A stretch of DNA of 64,000 bases from Mytilus edulis (lineage: Eukaryota > Mollusca > Bivalvia > Mytilida > Mytilidae), in contig NC_092346.1 in assembly GCF_963676685.1 (NCBI RefSeq), positions 49,629,062 to 49,693,061 of the forward strand, read 5' to 3'. Under the pieces are notes generated by a model that had not been told where the DNA came from, searched no databases, and saw nothing but the letters and a program-made list of their open reading frames with translations. Position numbers and translations under genes: made by a program. Shown here piece by piece: positions 35,001 through 42,413 of the stretch. Each line of letters starts with the position of its first letter. The stretch's first letter is position 1.

Positions 35001-36805
35001 CTGAAGACTGCAACAATTGGGAAAATAGTTTAATTGTTTTGTATTTGTTCTAATACAATATGCTTCTTATGTGAATATTACATAATAGTTATCATAGTAA
35101 ACTTGATTTATATATGTTTTAGTGCTAATCTGTCAAAGGCAGCATGGGGAGCCCTGGAGAAGAAAGGAAGTCAGTTAATGATAAGGTCATATGAACTTGG
35201 AGTATTATTCTTGCCAAAGTTCTTTGTAAGTTAATATATATTCATGCAAACCAACATTACAAATATAGATGATAGTATTGAGACCGTAAGAAAAAAATTA
35301 TGGTAACTTTCCATACCTTTATAAATGTTTGTAGAAACTACATACACTTACATATCTGAATACAACAGTGATCAACATTAGTTTTTAAAGTGTTTCCCCA
35401 TGTTGAATATGCAGGCAATGAACATAGTTTTTTTTATTTATATAGTTGAAGTGCATTTGCTATTCAATGTTACCATTAGAAATGTAAAATCTGATTATTT
35501 TTAAACATTTGCAAATTCAGTCATGCCTGTATAACTTCAAATATGGATTTATGCTGCAATAATTAGTGAAAGTAAAGCCCTGCTTAAGCTAGATACTTTG
35601 AATCAAAACCCTGTTTATAACACTTCATACATTGACTCCAAAAAGTTACCATTTATTGCAGAACTGTAGTTTTATTAAAAAATATCACAAGATAAAATTT
35701 GATACATTTACACACAAAAAATTGTAGTTTTGTATTTATGAAAAAATTCAATTTGGCATAATGTAAAGGAATTAAATTATGTTAAATTCAAAATTAGTGT
35801 ATTTTTTTGTTGAATGTTAAAAGCGCATAAATAATGGAAATTATGCCAGTAAAACCCTATTACAAATATACTACATTATTTTAAATTTAATTTATCAATG
35901 ATCAAGAGGTATCCACAATGTTGATATCACCCATTTATCTATTACTTTTCAAAATATATGACTGGAGGAAGTTCTTTATATATTTATGTTTTACTTTCAT
36001 ACAGGGAAGTAAGAAAACAATACCCATCTCCAGTGATATTAATGATACAGATAACCTTTTGTTGCCCTATGATTTACCACTGAAACCATATCAGAAGGAA
36101 GGTAAGTCGTTGTATAATGTTCATATGACTGAGTATACACAAGTTCTGTACATATGTCATAATAAAAAAATCATTGGCAGAAATTTTGGCAATTTTCCAT
36201 TTCAGAATCAAATGAATTTAAGGAAATATTTTCAAAAATTTTACAGAAATCATTTGATTGGTTCAGTGGCTGATTTATAAATTTTCATAATAAGGGGACC
36301 ATTGACTGCTTAAGAGTGGACCCGCTCCGGTCATTCTTCAGTGATTTCATATATAATCAACCAAATTTTTCCAAGAAAAGGGGGGCCTAGGTCCCTCATA
36401 ATCTGCCCCTGTGGTTAAATCATCATCCGTCAACTCAATACAGAACTCATTGTTCCTGTAATTACTGTAAACCTATTTATTTTCAGGAGTGATTTATTTT
36501 TGAGACTTCGAGAGTAGAAAAATAACGAGAATATAAATTGTCCAAAATATTTTAAACTTGGATCTTACTTATCAAACTACATCAAGCCACGAAAGTGGAC
36601 TAGAAAGGGTAAAACATGAAATTAAGTATCCGCAAAAAATAAGTTGGTTAACAGTAGTTAGTATGATTTTTTAAGTTTTGAGTATTTTAGAATTTTTAAG
36701 ATGGACAACTGTCAATTATTTTATTTTTCAGATCGTCCTTGGATATGGGATATAGCTTATAAAGAATTACCAGATTGTAATGGGAACATGTGGTGCCCCA
36801 GCTGA
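14094..36805 (+). CDS. TDP1: Tyrosyl-DNA phosphodiesterase 1 with N-terminal PBZ zinc finger, 14 coding exons
   Basis: join(14094..14925, 15510..15704, 16505..16548, 19753..19808, 24121..24217, 31279..31313, 31844..31936, 32391..32570, 33052..33313, 33942..34057, 34599..34706, 35123..35225, 36005..36101, 36732..36805): 2292 nt, 763 aa, all phases consistent. TDP1 hydrolyses 3'-phosphotyrosyl bonds left by trapped topoisomerase 1 in nucleus and mitochondria. First catalytic motif: His419, Lys421, with Asn439 and Gln450; second: His652, Lys654, Asn675; spacings equal those of human TDP1 (H263/K265/N283/Q294 and H493/K495/N516). The ending GNMWCPS matches the family C-terminus. Human TDP1 is 608 aa; the extra length is mostly exon 1: acidic start, five 15-residue Ser/Lys repeats (114-188), then a PBZ finger (257-276). 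The start follows an in-frame stop at 14064; a TTTTAG acceptor-like site near 14032 suggests a 5' UTR exon upstream. Confidence 0.97.
14433..14657 (+). repeat. Five 45-bp in-frame repeats coding a Ser/Lys-rich linker
   Basis: Five units of 45 bp code residues 114-188 of TDP1, each close to [15 protein letters not shown]. Unit length is kept at exactly 15 codons and the changes are mostly conservative. Composition (Ser, Thr, Lys, few hydrophobics) points to a disordered, probably phosphorylatable linker before the PBZ finger. The opposite strand carries a 175-aa open frame that is only a shadow of this low-complexity stretch. Confidence 0.85.
14862..14921 (+). other. PBZ-type zinc finger in TDP1 exon 1
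   Basis: Residues 257-276 of the TDP1 product carry Cys257-x5-Cys263-x6-His270-x5-His276, with Tyr259-Gly260 after the first Cys and Tyr264-Arg265 after the second. This is the PBZ (poly-ADP-ribose-binding zinc finger) pattern known from APLF and CHFR, where the aromatic and Arg residues next to the second Cys contact ADP-ribose. The chain continues across the exon 1/2 junction as HPD. It lies about 130 residues before the catalytic part of TDP1. As far as I know human TDP1 has no such finger. Binding to ADP-ribose is inferred from the motif. Confidence 0.92.
16100..16400 (+). repeat. Dispersed repeat family B in TDP1 intron 2
   Basis: Contains GGTCAAAGTACAGCCTTCAA, TATAAAGGCCC, GGAAACCAACGTTCTAAT and CTCCTGACTAAGGACAGG, in the same order as the fragments at 57620 and 9535. 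Lies just before exon 3 (16505). Confidence 0.7.
17040..17240 (-). repeat. Degenerate family B repeat in TDP1 intron 3
   Basis: Reads GTTTTCTTGTTTATG, GAAGGCTGTAGAGTTCCCTA and GTTGTCTCATTGTCAATCC, the reverse of family B. A 61-codon frame here is incidental. Confidence 0.55.
17738..17800 (+). repeat. Three 21-bp tandem copies
   Basis: ACCTAAATAAGTACTGTGTA-type units begin at 17738, 17759 and 17780. They stand at the left edge of the MITE-like sequence that holds the 44-bp minisatellite. Confidence 0.8.
17842..18104 (+). repeat. 44-bp minisatellite, six near-identical copies
   Basis: Units start at 17842, 17886, 17930, 17973, 18017 and 18061 (period 44, 44, 43, 44, 44) with GATACCAGTATAGG at each start. 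Only one single-base deletion separates the copies, so expansion was recent. Outer sequence on both sides (TTTTTGTGGATTTGATGGATA left; GGAAATCAAGTATCCACAAA and AAAATTGGTATCGAC right) matches a MITE also seen at 55528-55745 and 32713-32912. Confidence 0.9.
18708..19735. repeat. AGTTCC-rich array with a 66-68-bp inverted pair
   Basis: An inverted pair at 18728-18795 and 18824-18889 (about 88% matched, 28-bp loop) is followed by roughly 29-bp degenerate tandem units of the type AAAGTTCCAGGAATATTTG at about 18915-19110, then further GTTCC/GGAAC words to 19735. The stretch 19260-19560 inside is less repetitive. No gene. It lies in TDP1 intron 3, just before exon 4 (19753). Confidence 0.75.
20270..20520 (-). 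repeat. Dispersed repeat family B in TDP1 intron 4
   Basis: Reverse copy with TTTGGGACC...GCTGGCCATGCGATATGGG, GCTGAAGTTTGTAGAGTGACC and GTCTCATTGGCAATCATACC. The remainder of 19809-21578 has no gene that I can support. Confidence 0.65.
21552..21557 (-). promoter_or_regulatory. C1q gene poly(A) signal
   Basis: AATAAA on the minus strand, 21 nt beyond the TAA stop at 21579-21581. It supports independent 3'-end formation of the nested gene inside the TDP1 intron. Confidence 0.6.
21579..23269 (-). CDS. Secreted C1q-domain protein nested in TDP1 intron 4
   Basis: Coding sequence is complement(join(21579..21973, 22698..22852, 23208..23269)), 612 nt, 203 aa from the first ATG. The second in-frame ATG (23213), the last Met before the exon 1 junction, gives 184 aa beginning [19 protein letters not shown], a good signal peptide; this is probably the used start. 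After it come a short Cys-containing segment (CAKN...CECGSQG) with no collagen repeat and no clear coiled coil, then one C1q globular domain from about residue 72 to the end, with the family pattern [14 protein letters not shown], a central [12 protein letters not shown] and the end STFTGFKI. Bivalves have large expanded families of such proteins, used as secreted lectin-like recognition factors (family knowledge). The gene is wholly inside TDP1 intron 4 (19809-24120) on the opposite strand. Ligand and tissue cannot be read from the sequence. Confidence 0.93.
22180..22455 (+). repeat. SINE-like or dispersed repeat inside a C1q gene intron
   Basis: Contains CATCAAGAACCCTTGCAAC, GGGTCTGTAGGTGGCC and a tail CTGGACGTTAAGCAATCAAC followed by AATC repeats. 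The simple AATC tail and compact length resemble a molluscan SINE or retroposed repeat. No A/B box pair is clear here. A separate B-box-like GAGTTCGAATCC occurs at about 22588. Confidence 0.5.
23790..24060 (-). repeat. Family G repeat fragment, minus strand
   Basis: Matches the reverse of 41670-42122: GGGAGCATTAGGTTTTACCCTT, AACAAATGTTATGAAACTCAT and CTAGAATTATGTCCCTTT. A second minus fragment lies at 27690-27900. The 83-codon frame at 23875 is within the repeat. Confidence 0.6.
24231..25233 (+). repeat. Left arm of a ~1-kb inverted repeat in TDP1 intron 5
   Basis: Begins 13 bp after exon 5 with TAAGTACAGCTCTTT and runs to about 25233; its reverse complement is at 29778-30758. Paired landmarks: CCAGGCAG..GCAGAGTG with CACTCTGCCTGG, CAACCGATTTTTTCC with GGAAAAAATCGGTTG, CTTCAATTGTTACCACGG with the matching reverse, and the G-run at 25142-25165 with the 19-C run at 29845-29863. 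A 121-codon frame at 24472 has no domain and is not repeated intact in the other arm. Confidence 0.85.
25894..27270 (+). repeat. 161-bp-module repeat (CGA family), 5'-truncated copy
   Basis: Begins with a TG dinucleotide run (25894-25910). AAAAGGAAGGTTGGGATTGAT then recurs at 25912, 26073, 26234 and 26395, a spacing of exactly 161 bp three times, followed by roughly 110-130-bp modules (AATTGAATCCTTGGGGTTC, GTCCAAAGGGTCCAAAATTAA) to about 27050, and the closing ATAAAGCTGCTCCCTGCGGAGC. It matches 39629-41495, which has an intact left end. Confidence 0.85.
27950..29590 (+). repeat. Family E repeat: 147-bp tandem modules and terminal hairpins
   Basis: Six internal modules marked by GAGGTCA at 28206, 28355, 28502, 28649, 28795 and 28951 (spacing 149, 147, 147, 146, 156). 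The modular part runs from the GTGCACACGCTGAAATG box (about 28057) to a GC-rich stretch (29067-29105) and the hairpin TCGAGCTTTCTGCAAC/GTTGCAGGCTCGA at about 29117-29155. Further related sequence (two ACCAAACTTGGACAGAAGCTT units) ends at a second hairpin, GGGTTCCGCAGAACCC, near 29579. A 74-codon frame on the minus strand is incidental. A reverse copy lies at 38395-39175. Confidence 0.8.
29778..30758 (-). repeat. Right arm of the ~1-kb inverted repeat
   Basis: Reverse-complement partner of 24231-25233, ending GGTTCTTACAAAGAGCTGTACTTA. The inner edge includes GCCGACCAAACGTTATCTTTT, matching AGATAATTACATTTGGTCGGAC. Arms differ by scattered substitutions and small gaps, so the duplication is not recent. 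About 4.5 kb lies between. Confidence 0.85.
31759..31813 (+). pseudogene. Degenerate duplicate of TDP1 exon 7
   Basis: A splice-acceptor-like GATTGTAG, then 55 nt reading (T)[18 protein letters not shown], then GTAATA. The true exon, about 85 bp further on, has ATTGTAG then (T)[17 protein letters not shown]. The Lys of the first HxK motif is Asn in the duplicate. Its length (phase 0 at its end) would shift the frame of either exon 7 or exon 8, so it cannot substitute cleanly. Confidence 0.7.
32241..32349 (+). repeat. Two 55-bp direct tandem copies before TDP1 exon 8
   Basis: GAAAAGAATGGCCACGACAT begins at 32241 and 32296; the copies differ at only a few bases. They end about 40 bp before exon 8, within intron 7. 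Confidence 0.9.
32713..32912. mobile_element. Degenerate ~200-bp MITE in TDP1 intron 8
   Basis: Left end ATACTGTTGATTTATTGTTTG and right end AATAAATGAATCCAAAGTAGT are imperfect inverted repeats, with CAATCCAGGAAAATTGGTATC near the right end. Same family as 55528-55745. Confidence 0.55.
33650..33900 (+). pseudogene. Degenerate tandem echoes of TDP1 exon 10 in intron 9
   Basis: CAAAAGAT words stand at 33744 and 33842, and in the true exon at 33952, spacing 98 and 110 bp. The copy at about 33735 reads FTSKDNLR, then a stop, then VLNVI, against [16 protein letters not shown] in exon 10. A still weaker copy (GTTCAGAAGGTTATC) is near 33668. All carry stops or frameshifts. Confidence 0.6.
36463..36661. 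mobile_element. Degenerate ~200-bp MITE-like inverted-repeat element in TDP1 intron 13
   Basis: Left ACTGTAAACCTATTTATTTTC is imperfectly paired with right AATAAGTTGGTTAACAGTAGT; inner CACGAAAGTGGACT and AAGTATCCGCAAAAAATAAG are words of the MITE type seen at 55528-55745. Weakly preserved. Confidence 0.4.
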
Positions 36806-36837
36806 CATTTTGATTGGTGTAATGACATTATTTATGA

Positions 36838-36843
36838 AATAAA
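36838..36843 (+). promoter_or_regulatory. TDP1 poly(A) signal
   Basis: AATAAA lies 33 nt after the TDP1 stop codon (TGA at 36803). It is the first canonical hexamer in the 3' flank and implies a short 3' UTR. No transcript data are available to confirm use. Confidence 0.6.
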
Positions 36844-37109
36844 TTATGGTGCTGTTTCTATAGGAATTTTTATTTAAACCAATCACACCATTGTGCATGA
36901 AGTTTTATCTGATTGTTTCCTTTACCAGTTCACAAGGTAACACCTATCAAGAAAAGATGTCACCCTAACCAGACACATAACTTCAAGCTGTCCAGTGTTG
37001 GTTCCAACTTTATTCAGTCTGCTTATTATCATGGCAAGCACAGTACTATTGTACAAATGTATCATGATACAAACAACTTACTCTATTTAAGTTCAAATCG
37101 CTTCACTAA

Positions 37110-37922
37110 AAAAATATCCCAATATCAAAGATCAATGAAAAAATATCACAATATCAAAGACCAATGAAAAGTTATCACAATACAAAGACCAATGTTAAGA
37201 TATCACAATATCAAAGACCAATGAAATGTTATCACAATATCAAAGACCAATTAAAAGTTATCACAATATCAAAGACCAATGAAAAGATATCACAATATCA
37301 AAGACCAATGAAAAGTTATCACAATACAAAGACCAATGAAAAGTTATCACAATACAAAGACCAATGTTAAGATATCACAATATCAAAGACCAATGAAAAG
37401 TTATCACAATACAAAGACCAATGAAAAGTTATCACAATATCAAAGACCAATGAAAAGATATCACAATATCAAAGACCAATGAAAAGTTATCACAATACAA
37501 AGACCAATGAAAAGTTATCACAATATCAAAGATCAATGAAAAGATATCACAATATCAAAGATCAATGAAAAGATATCACAATATCAAAGACCAATGAAAA
37601 GTTATCACAATACAAAGACCAATGTTAAGATATCACAATATCAAAGACCAATGAAATGTTATCACAATATCAAAGACCAATGAAAAGTTATCACAATATC
37701 AAAGACCAATGTTAAGATATCAAAGACCAATGAAAAGTTATCACAATATCAAAGACCAATGTTAAGATATCACATTATCAAAGACCAATGAAATGTTATC
37801 ACAATATCAAAGACCAATGAAAAGTTATCACAATATCAAAGACCAATGAAAAGATATCACAATATCAAAGACCAATGAAAAGTTATCACAATACCAGACC
37901 AATCAATAGATATCACAATATC
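37110..37922 (+). repeat. 28/29-bp satellite, about 28 units, in the TDP1 3' flank
   Basis: Units of the form TATCACAATATCAAAGACC then AATGAAAAGT. Variants lack one T (28 bp) or replace GAAAAG with GTTAAG. Higher-order runs of the same variant order recur, so the array seems to have grown by blocks. Open frames through it are products of the repeat. It begins about 300 bp after the TDP1 stop. Confidence 0.92.
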
Positions 37923-38099
37923 TCTAAATATTAAAAAAAAGATGCTTTAGTTTGCCTTAACAAAACTGATGAAACTTATATACAAAATGCTTATTTCAAC
38001 AAAATACAGATCTAATTTGAATTAAAAAAATTAAACATTTAAAACTTTGAAAATTGTTGAAAATCACAGTTATAGGGACTTTTTTTACAATACCCCTAC

Positions 38100-39628
38100 A
38101 GATTTTGAGCTGATTTTTGATATGTGAGACTACCATCATGTTTGTATCCAAATGCGTTATTGAAATTGCAGATTTTTCAACTTCTTGAATACGGGGCCAT
38201 TCGTGTCGCTTTGACACATCTAGTTTTTATTGGAGTTATGCCCTTTGCACTTATTGGCCTCAATAAACTACTGAAACAGAGTGTCATCGCAACTCCTTTA
38301 AAGTTCTGCACAGAATTTTATGAACTTTGTAGATAAATGTAATAAGGACAAATTATGAACATGTTGATATGCATGGCAACAGGATATTATGATTCAATTT
38401 TTGTTGAGCCTGCGACTTTTGTCACAGAAAGCTCAACAATGGGATAGTGATGTGGCATCGGCCGCTGCTACGGCAGCAGCATTAGCTAACTTCTTAAAAG
38501 GATTATATTTTAGAAGGTGGAAGACTTGGATGCTTCATACTTTGTGTATATGCCTTATGTTACGAAGTTTCCGTCTGTTCGTTCTCCTTGACCTCATTTT
38601 CATGGTTCAGTGACTACTTGAAACAAAAAAGATTTTTTGTATTATTAATTTCTCTTTTATTATGAGTAATAGGATAACTATATTTGTTATGTGTGTACTT
38701 TGTAAGGTCCCCATGCCCATCAGGCAGTTTTCACTTGACCTTGACCACAATTCATGGATCAGTTAACAAGGTTTAGTTTTGGTGGTCAAGTCAATATCTC
38801 AGATACTAGAAGCTATAGGCCAACTATATTTGTTGTATGGAAGGATTGCAGGCTGTACATGTCTGCCTGGCATGGTTCATCTGACCTTGACCTAATTTTT
38901 GTGGTTCATTGGTCAATGTTTAGTTTTCATTGTTAAGGCTGTTTCTTAGAAACTATAAGCAATAGGTCAACTATATTTAGTGTATTGAATGATTGCAAGG
39001 TGTACATGTAATTATTGTTGGTTTATATGATCTTGACCTCATTTTCTTGGATCATGTTAAGTTTCTGTGATAGTTGTAGTTTAAAAGCTTTATATTTTGG
39101 ACTATCAACATAATATCAATGATAAGTAAAGAAGGCAAGACATTTCAGTGTGTGCACTCTTTGATTTTATAAGAGCACTGCCCATTTTAACTTATTAACC
39201 TCACTATACTGCAGTCCATCTGTCCTGTTCTTGTCATTGCAACTCCTCTGAAACCACACAACAGAATTTCATGAAACTATGTAGATAATAAGGACATACC
39301 CGGTACTACAACAAATGTATATAGACGTGTATATCAACAGGAAATTATGATTCCATTTTCTTTCTAGGAGTTATGCCCCTTTGCATTTAATATGTGATGG
39401 TAAGCATTTGATAGTGTTTATTTTTCTTGTCAAGTTATATTTTGTTAGTCCAGTGACAATATGAAGAGGAGGAGTATGTGAGCATGCTCACAAAGGTTCC
39501 TTAATTAATGTATAGAATGATGTAAACTAAATGTATCGGTATGGCAGGGTCAATCTAATCTGGACCTCATTGTTTTGGTTCATTTTTTGAGTTCATTGTT
39601 CCATGTCAAGTTTTTCTGGTTAAGTCTT
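38100..39628 (-). repeat. Reverse copy of family E (38395-39175) with flanking family G-like fragments
   Basis: TTGTTGAGCCTGCGACTTTTG at 38400 is the reverse of the family E end near 29150; GACCTCA-type words then fall at 38590, 38743, 38889 and 39035 (spacing 153, 146, 146), and the copy closes near GTGTGCACTC at about 39157. 38220-38390 and 39210-39400 share GGAGTTATGCCC and TCATCGCAACTCCT-type words with each other. No gene. Confidence 0.75.
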
Positions 39629-39718
39629 TTTATACGACCGCAAATTTTGAAAAAATTTTCGTCGTATATTGCTATCACGTTGGCGTCGGCGTCGTCGTCG
39701 TCGTCGTCGTCGTCGTCT

Positions 39719-39750
<32 letters not shown>

Positions 39751-41495
39751 CGGCGTCCGAATACTTTTAGTTTTCGCACTCTAACTTTAGTAAAAGTGAA
39801 TGGAAATCTATGAAATTTTGACACAAGGTTTATGACCACAAAAGAACGGTTGGGATTGATTTTGGGAGTTTTGGTCTCAACAGTTTAGGAATTAGGGGCC
39901 AAAAAAGGGCCAAATAAGCATTATTCTTGGTTTTCGCACAATAACATTAGTTTAAGTAAATAGAAATCAATGAAATTTAAACACAATGTTAATGACTACA
40001 AAAGGAAGGTTGGTATTGATTTTGGGAGTTTAGGTCCCAACAGTTTAGGAATTAGGGGCCAAAAAGGGACCCAAATAAGCATTTTTCTTGGTTTTCGCAC
40101 CATAACGTTAGTATAAGTAAATAGAAATCTATGAAATTTAAACACAAGGTTTATGACCATAAAAGAAAGGTTGGGTTTGATTTTGGAAGTTTTGGTCCCA
40201 ACATAATAAGGGGCCCAAAGGGTCCAAAATTAAACTTTTGTTTGATTTCATCAAAATTGAATAATTGGGGTTCTTTGATATGCTGAATCTAACTGTCATG
40301 ACTGTGTATGTAGATTCTTAACTTTTGGTCCCGTTTTCAAATTGGTCTACATTAAGGTCCAAAGGGTCCAAAATTAAACTTAGTTTGATTTTGACAAAAA
40401 ATGAATCAATTAGGTTCTTTGATATGCTGAATCTAAAAATGTACTTAAATTCTTGATTATTGGCCCAGTTTTCAAGTTGGTCCAAATCGGGGTCCAAAAT
40501 TAAACTTTGTTTGATTTCATCAAAAATTGAATAAATGGGGTTCTTTGATATACCAAATCTAACTGTGTACGTAGATTCTTCATTTTTGGTCCTGTTTTCA
40601 AATTGGTCTACACTAAAGTCCAAAGGGTCCAAAATTAAACTTAGTCTGATTTTAACAAAAATTGAAATCTTGAAGTTCTTTGATATGCTGAATCCAAAAA
40701 TGTACTTAGATTTTTTATTATGGGCCCAGTTTTCAAGTTGGTCCAAATCAGGATCTAAAATTATTATATTAAGTATTGTGCAATAGCAAGTCTTTTCAAT
40801 TGCACAGTATTGCGCAATGGCAAGAAATATCTAATTGCACAATATTGTGAAATATCAATTTTTTTTTAATTAGAGTTATCTTTCTTTGTCCAGAATAGTA
40901 AGCAAGAAATATCTAATTGCAAAATATTGTGCAATAGCAAGATTTTTTTTTAATTGGAGTTATCTTTCTTTGTCCAGAATCAACTTAAATCTTTGTTATA
41001 TACAATATACAATGTATATTCACTTTTTACTACCATCTGATAAATTAAAACAATCTTTACCATTCAGTGATAACAAGCAGTTTTTTTACATCTTAATATT
41101 TTATGATGTATTTAAATGAGTAGTTATTGTTGCAAACTCCATTAGAAATTTTAATTGAGATTAGTTTTGGAATAAGGGAAAGGGGGATGTGATTAAAAAA
41201 ATTGGGTTCAATTTTTCTCATTTGAAATTTCATAAATAAAAAAGAAAATTTCTTCAAACATTTTTTTGAGAGGATTAATATTCAACAGCATAGTGAATTG
41301 CTCTAAGAGAAACAAAAATTTTAAGTTCATTAGAACACATTCATTCTGTGTCAGAAACCTATGCTGTGTCAACTATTTAATCACAATCCAAATTTAGAGC
41401 TGAATCCAGCTTGAATGTTGTGTCCATACTTGCCCTAACCGTTCAGGGTTCAACCTCTGCGGTCGTATAAAGCTACGCCCTGCGGAGCATCTGGT
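39629..41495 (+). mobile_element. 161-bp-module repeat (CGA family), full-length copy with inverted ends
   Basis: Left end TTTATACGACCGCA (about 39630) is matched in reverse by TGCGGTCGTATAAA (about 41458). Then come a GTC trinucleotide tract (39680-39750), modules at 39840, 40000 and 40161 (period 160-161 bp), a second module type rich in GGTCCAAAGGGTCCAAAAT, an ATTGCGCAAT-word region (40790-40930), and the end CGCCCTGCGGAGCATCTG. Copy 25894-27270 shares the order. A 142-codon minus-strand frame (40318-40746) only reflects the modules. No transposase. Confidence 0.75.
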
Positions 41496-41669
41496 TCTTA
41501 AATACTAAGAGCAAAACGTTAACTATTTGTGTATAGCATGATTTGAAGGTGTACCTGTCCCTCTGGCAGAGTTCATCTGACCTTGACCTCATTTATATGG
41601 ATCATTTATAATGTAAAGAATACATGATACCTAAATTCAGATCTAACATGTTGCAACATGTTTTACAAT

Positions 41670-42122
41670 ACCTTCTGCTATTCTCAGTATACAATGTATA
41701 CAATGAAACGTGTAGCATTTTTTCCATTTGTAAAGGGGCGAAACTCTAGAATGGTAAACGTGAAGCTATCCAAATTCAAACTTGATCATTGTTTTGTGGT
41801 AATAAGCATTCCATATATCGGGTAAGTTTCATAACATTTGTTTGTGGCAAACTAAAGTTGAGAACGGAAAGAAAATTCAGCATTTTTTCAATTTGTAAAG
41901 GGGCATAACTCTTGAATGGTAAAAGTGATGCTACTTAAAATCAAACTAAATGTATGTTAAGTGGTATTAGGCATTGTGTATCTGTTTTAAAACATTTGGT
42001 TGAGGCAAACCTAAGTTAGGGAACAGAAATCAATTTGGGACCTACCTACGTATGGACGGACATAGGTACAGACAGACAAGGGTTAAACTTAATGCCCCCT
42101 TTGCTGCAGTGGGGGCATTAAA
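41670..42122 (+). repeat. Family G repeat ending in a GGGGGCAT hairpin
   Basis: Two roughly 170-bp modules (AAAGGGGCRWAACTCTWGAATGG) are followed by GGACGGACATAGGTACAGACAGAC and the hairpin AATGCCCCC...GGGGGCATT (42091-42120). Minus-strand fragments are at 23790-24060 and 27690-27900. Confidence 0.7.
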
Positions 42123-42335
42123 TAAAGGCAACAGTAGTATACTGCTGTTCAAAACTCATAAATCTATGGACAAAAAACAAAATCGGGGTAACAAACTAAA
42201 ACTGAGGGAAACGCATTAAATATAAGAGGAGAACAACGACACAACATTAAAATGTAACACACACAGAAACGGACTAAGCATTAGACAAAATCTGATTAAA
42301 ACTTATGTTATGTTATATCTACTTATATACATTTA
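42123..42335 (+). repeat. Dispersed repeat family D, partial
   Basis: Contains AACTCATAAATCTATGGAC, CGGGGTAACAAACTAAAACT, AACGCATTAAATATAAGAGG and ACACAGAAACGGAC. Another segment of the same family is at 56040-56180 (CCGAGGAAAATTCAAAAAC, AGTCCCTAATCAAATGGCA). Lies just downstream of POLR1A. Confidence 0.6.
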
Positions 42336-42399
42336 TAGTGTGATTGTCAAGAGATATAATAATAAATGCCAGATTAAAGAAACATGTAAACAATTTCTC

Positions 42400-42405
42400 T
42401 TTATT
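42400..42405 (-). promoter_or_regulatory. POLR1A poly(A) signal
   Basis: AATAAA on the minus strand begins about 9 nt after the TAA stop (42414-42416). If used, the 3' UTR is only a few tens of bases. Confidence 0.6.
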
Positions 42406-42413
42406 AAAATCTG

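Noticed and set aside
37110-37922. CRISPR-like array
   Set aside because: Units are contiguous with no unique spacers; eukaryotic satellite.
39680-39784. Poly-serine coding frame
   Set aside because: Translation of the GTC trinucleotide tract at the left end of a mobile repeat.
40318-40746. 142-codon minus-strand frame with three similar ~49-residue blocks (SLILDP...DQLENW)
   Set aside because: The blocks follow the DNA module period of the repeat family; the other copy (25.9-27.3 kb) is not open in this frame.
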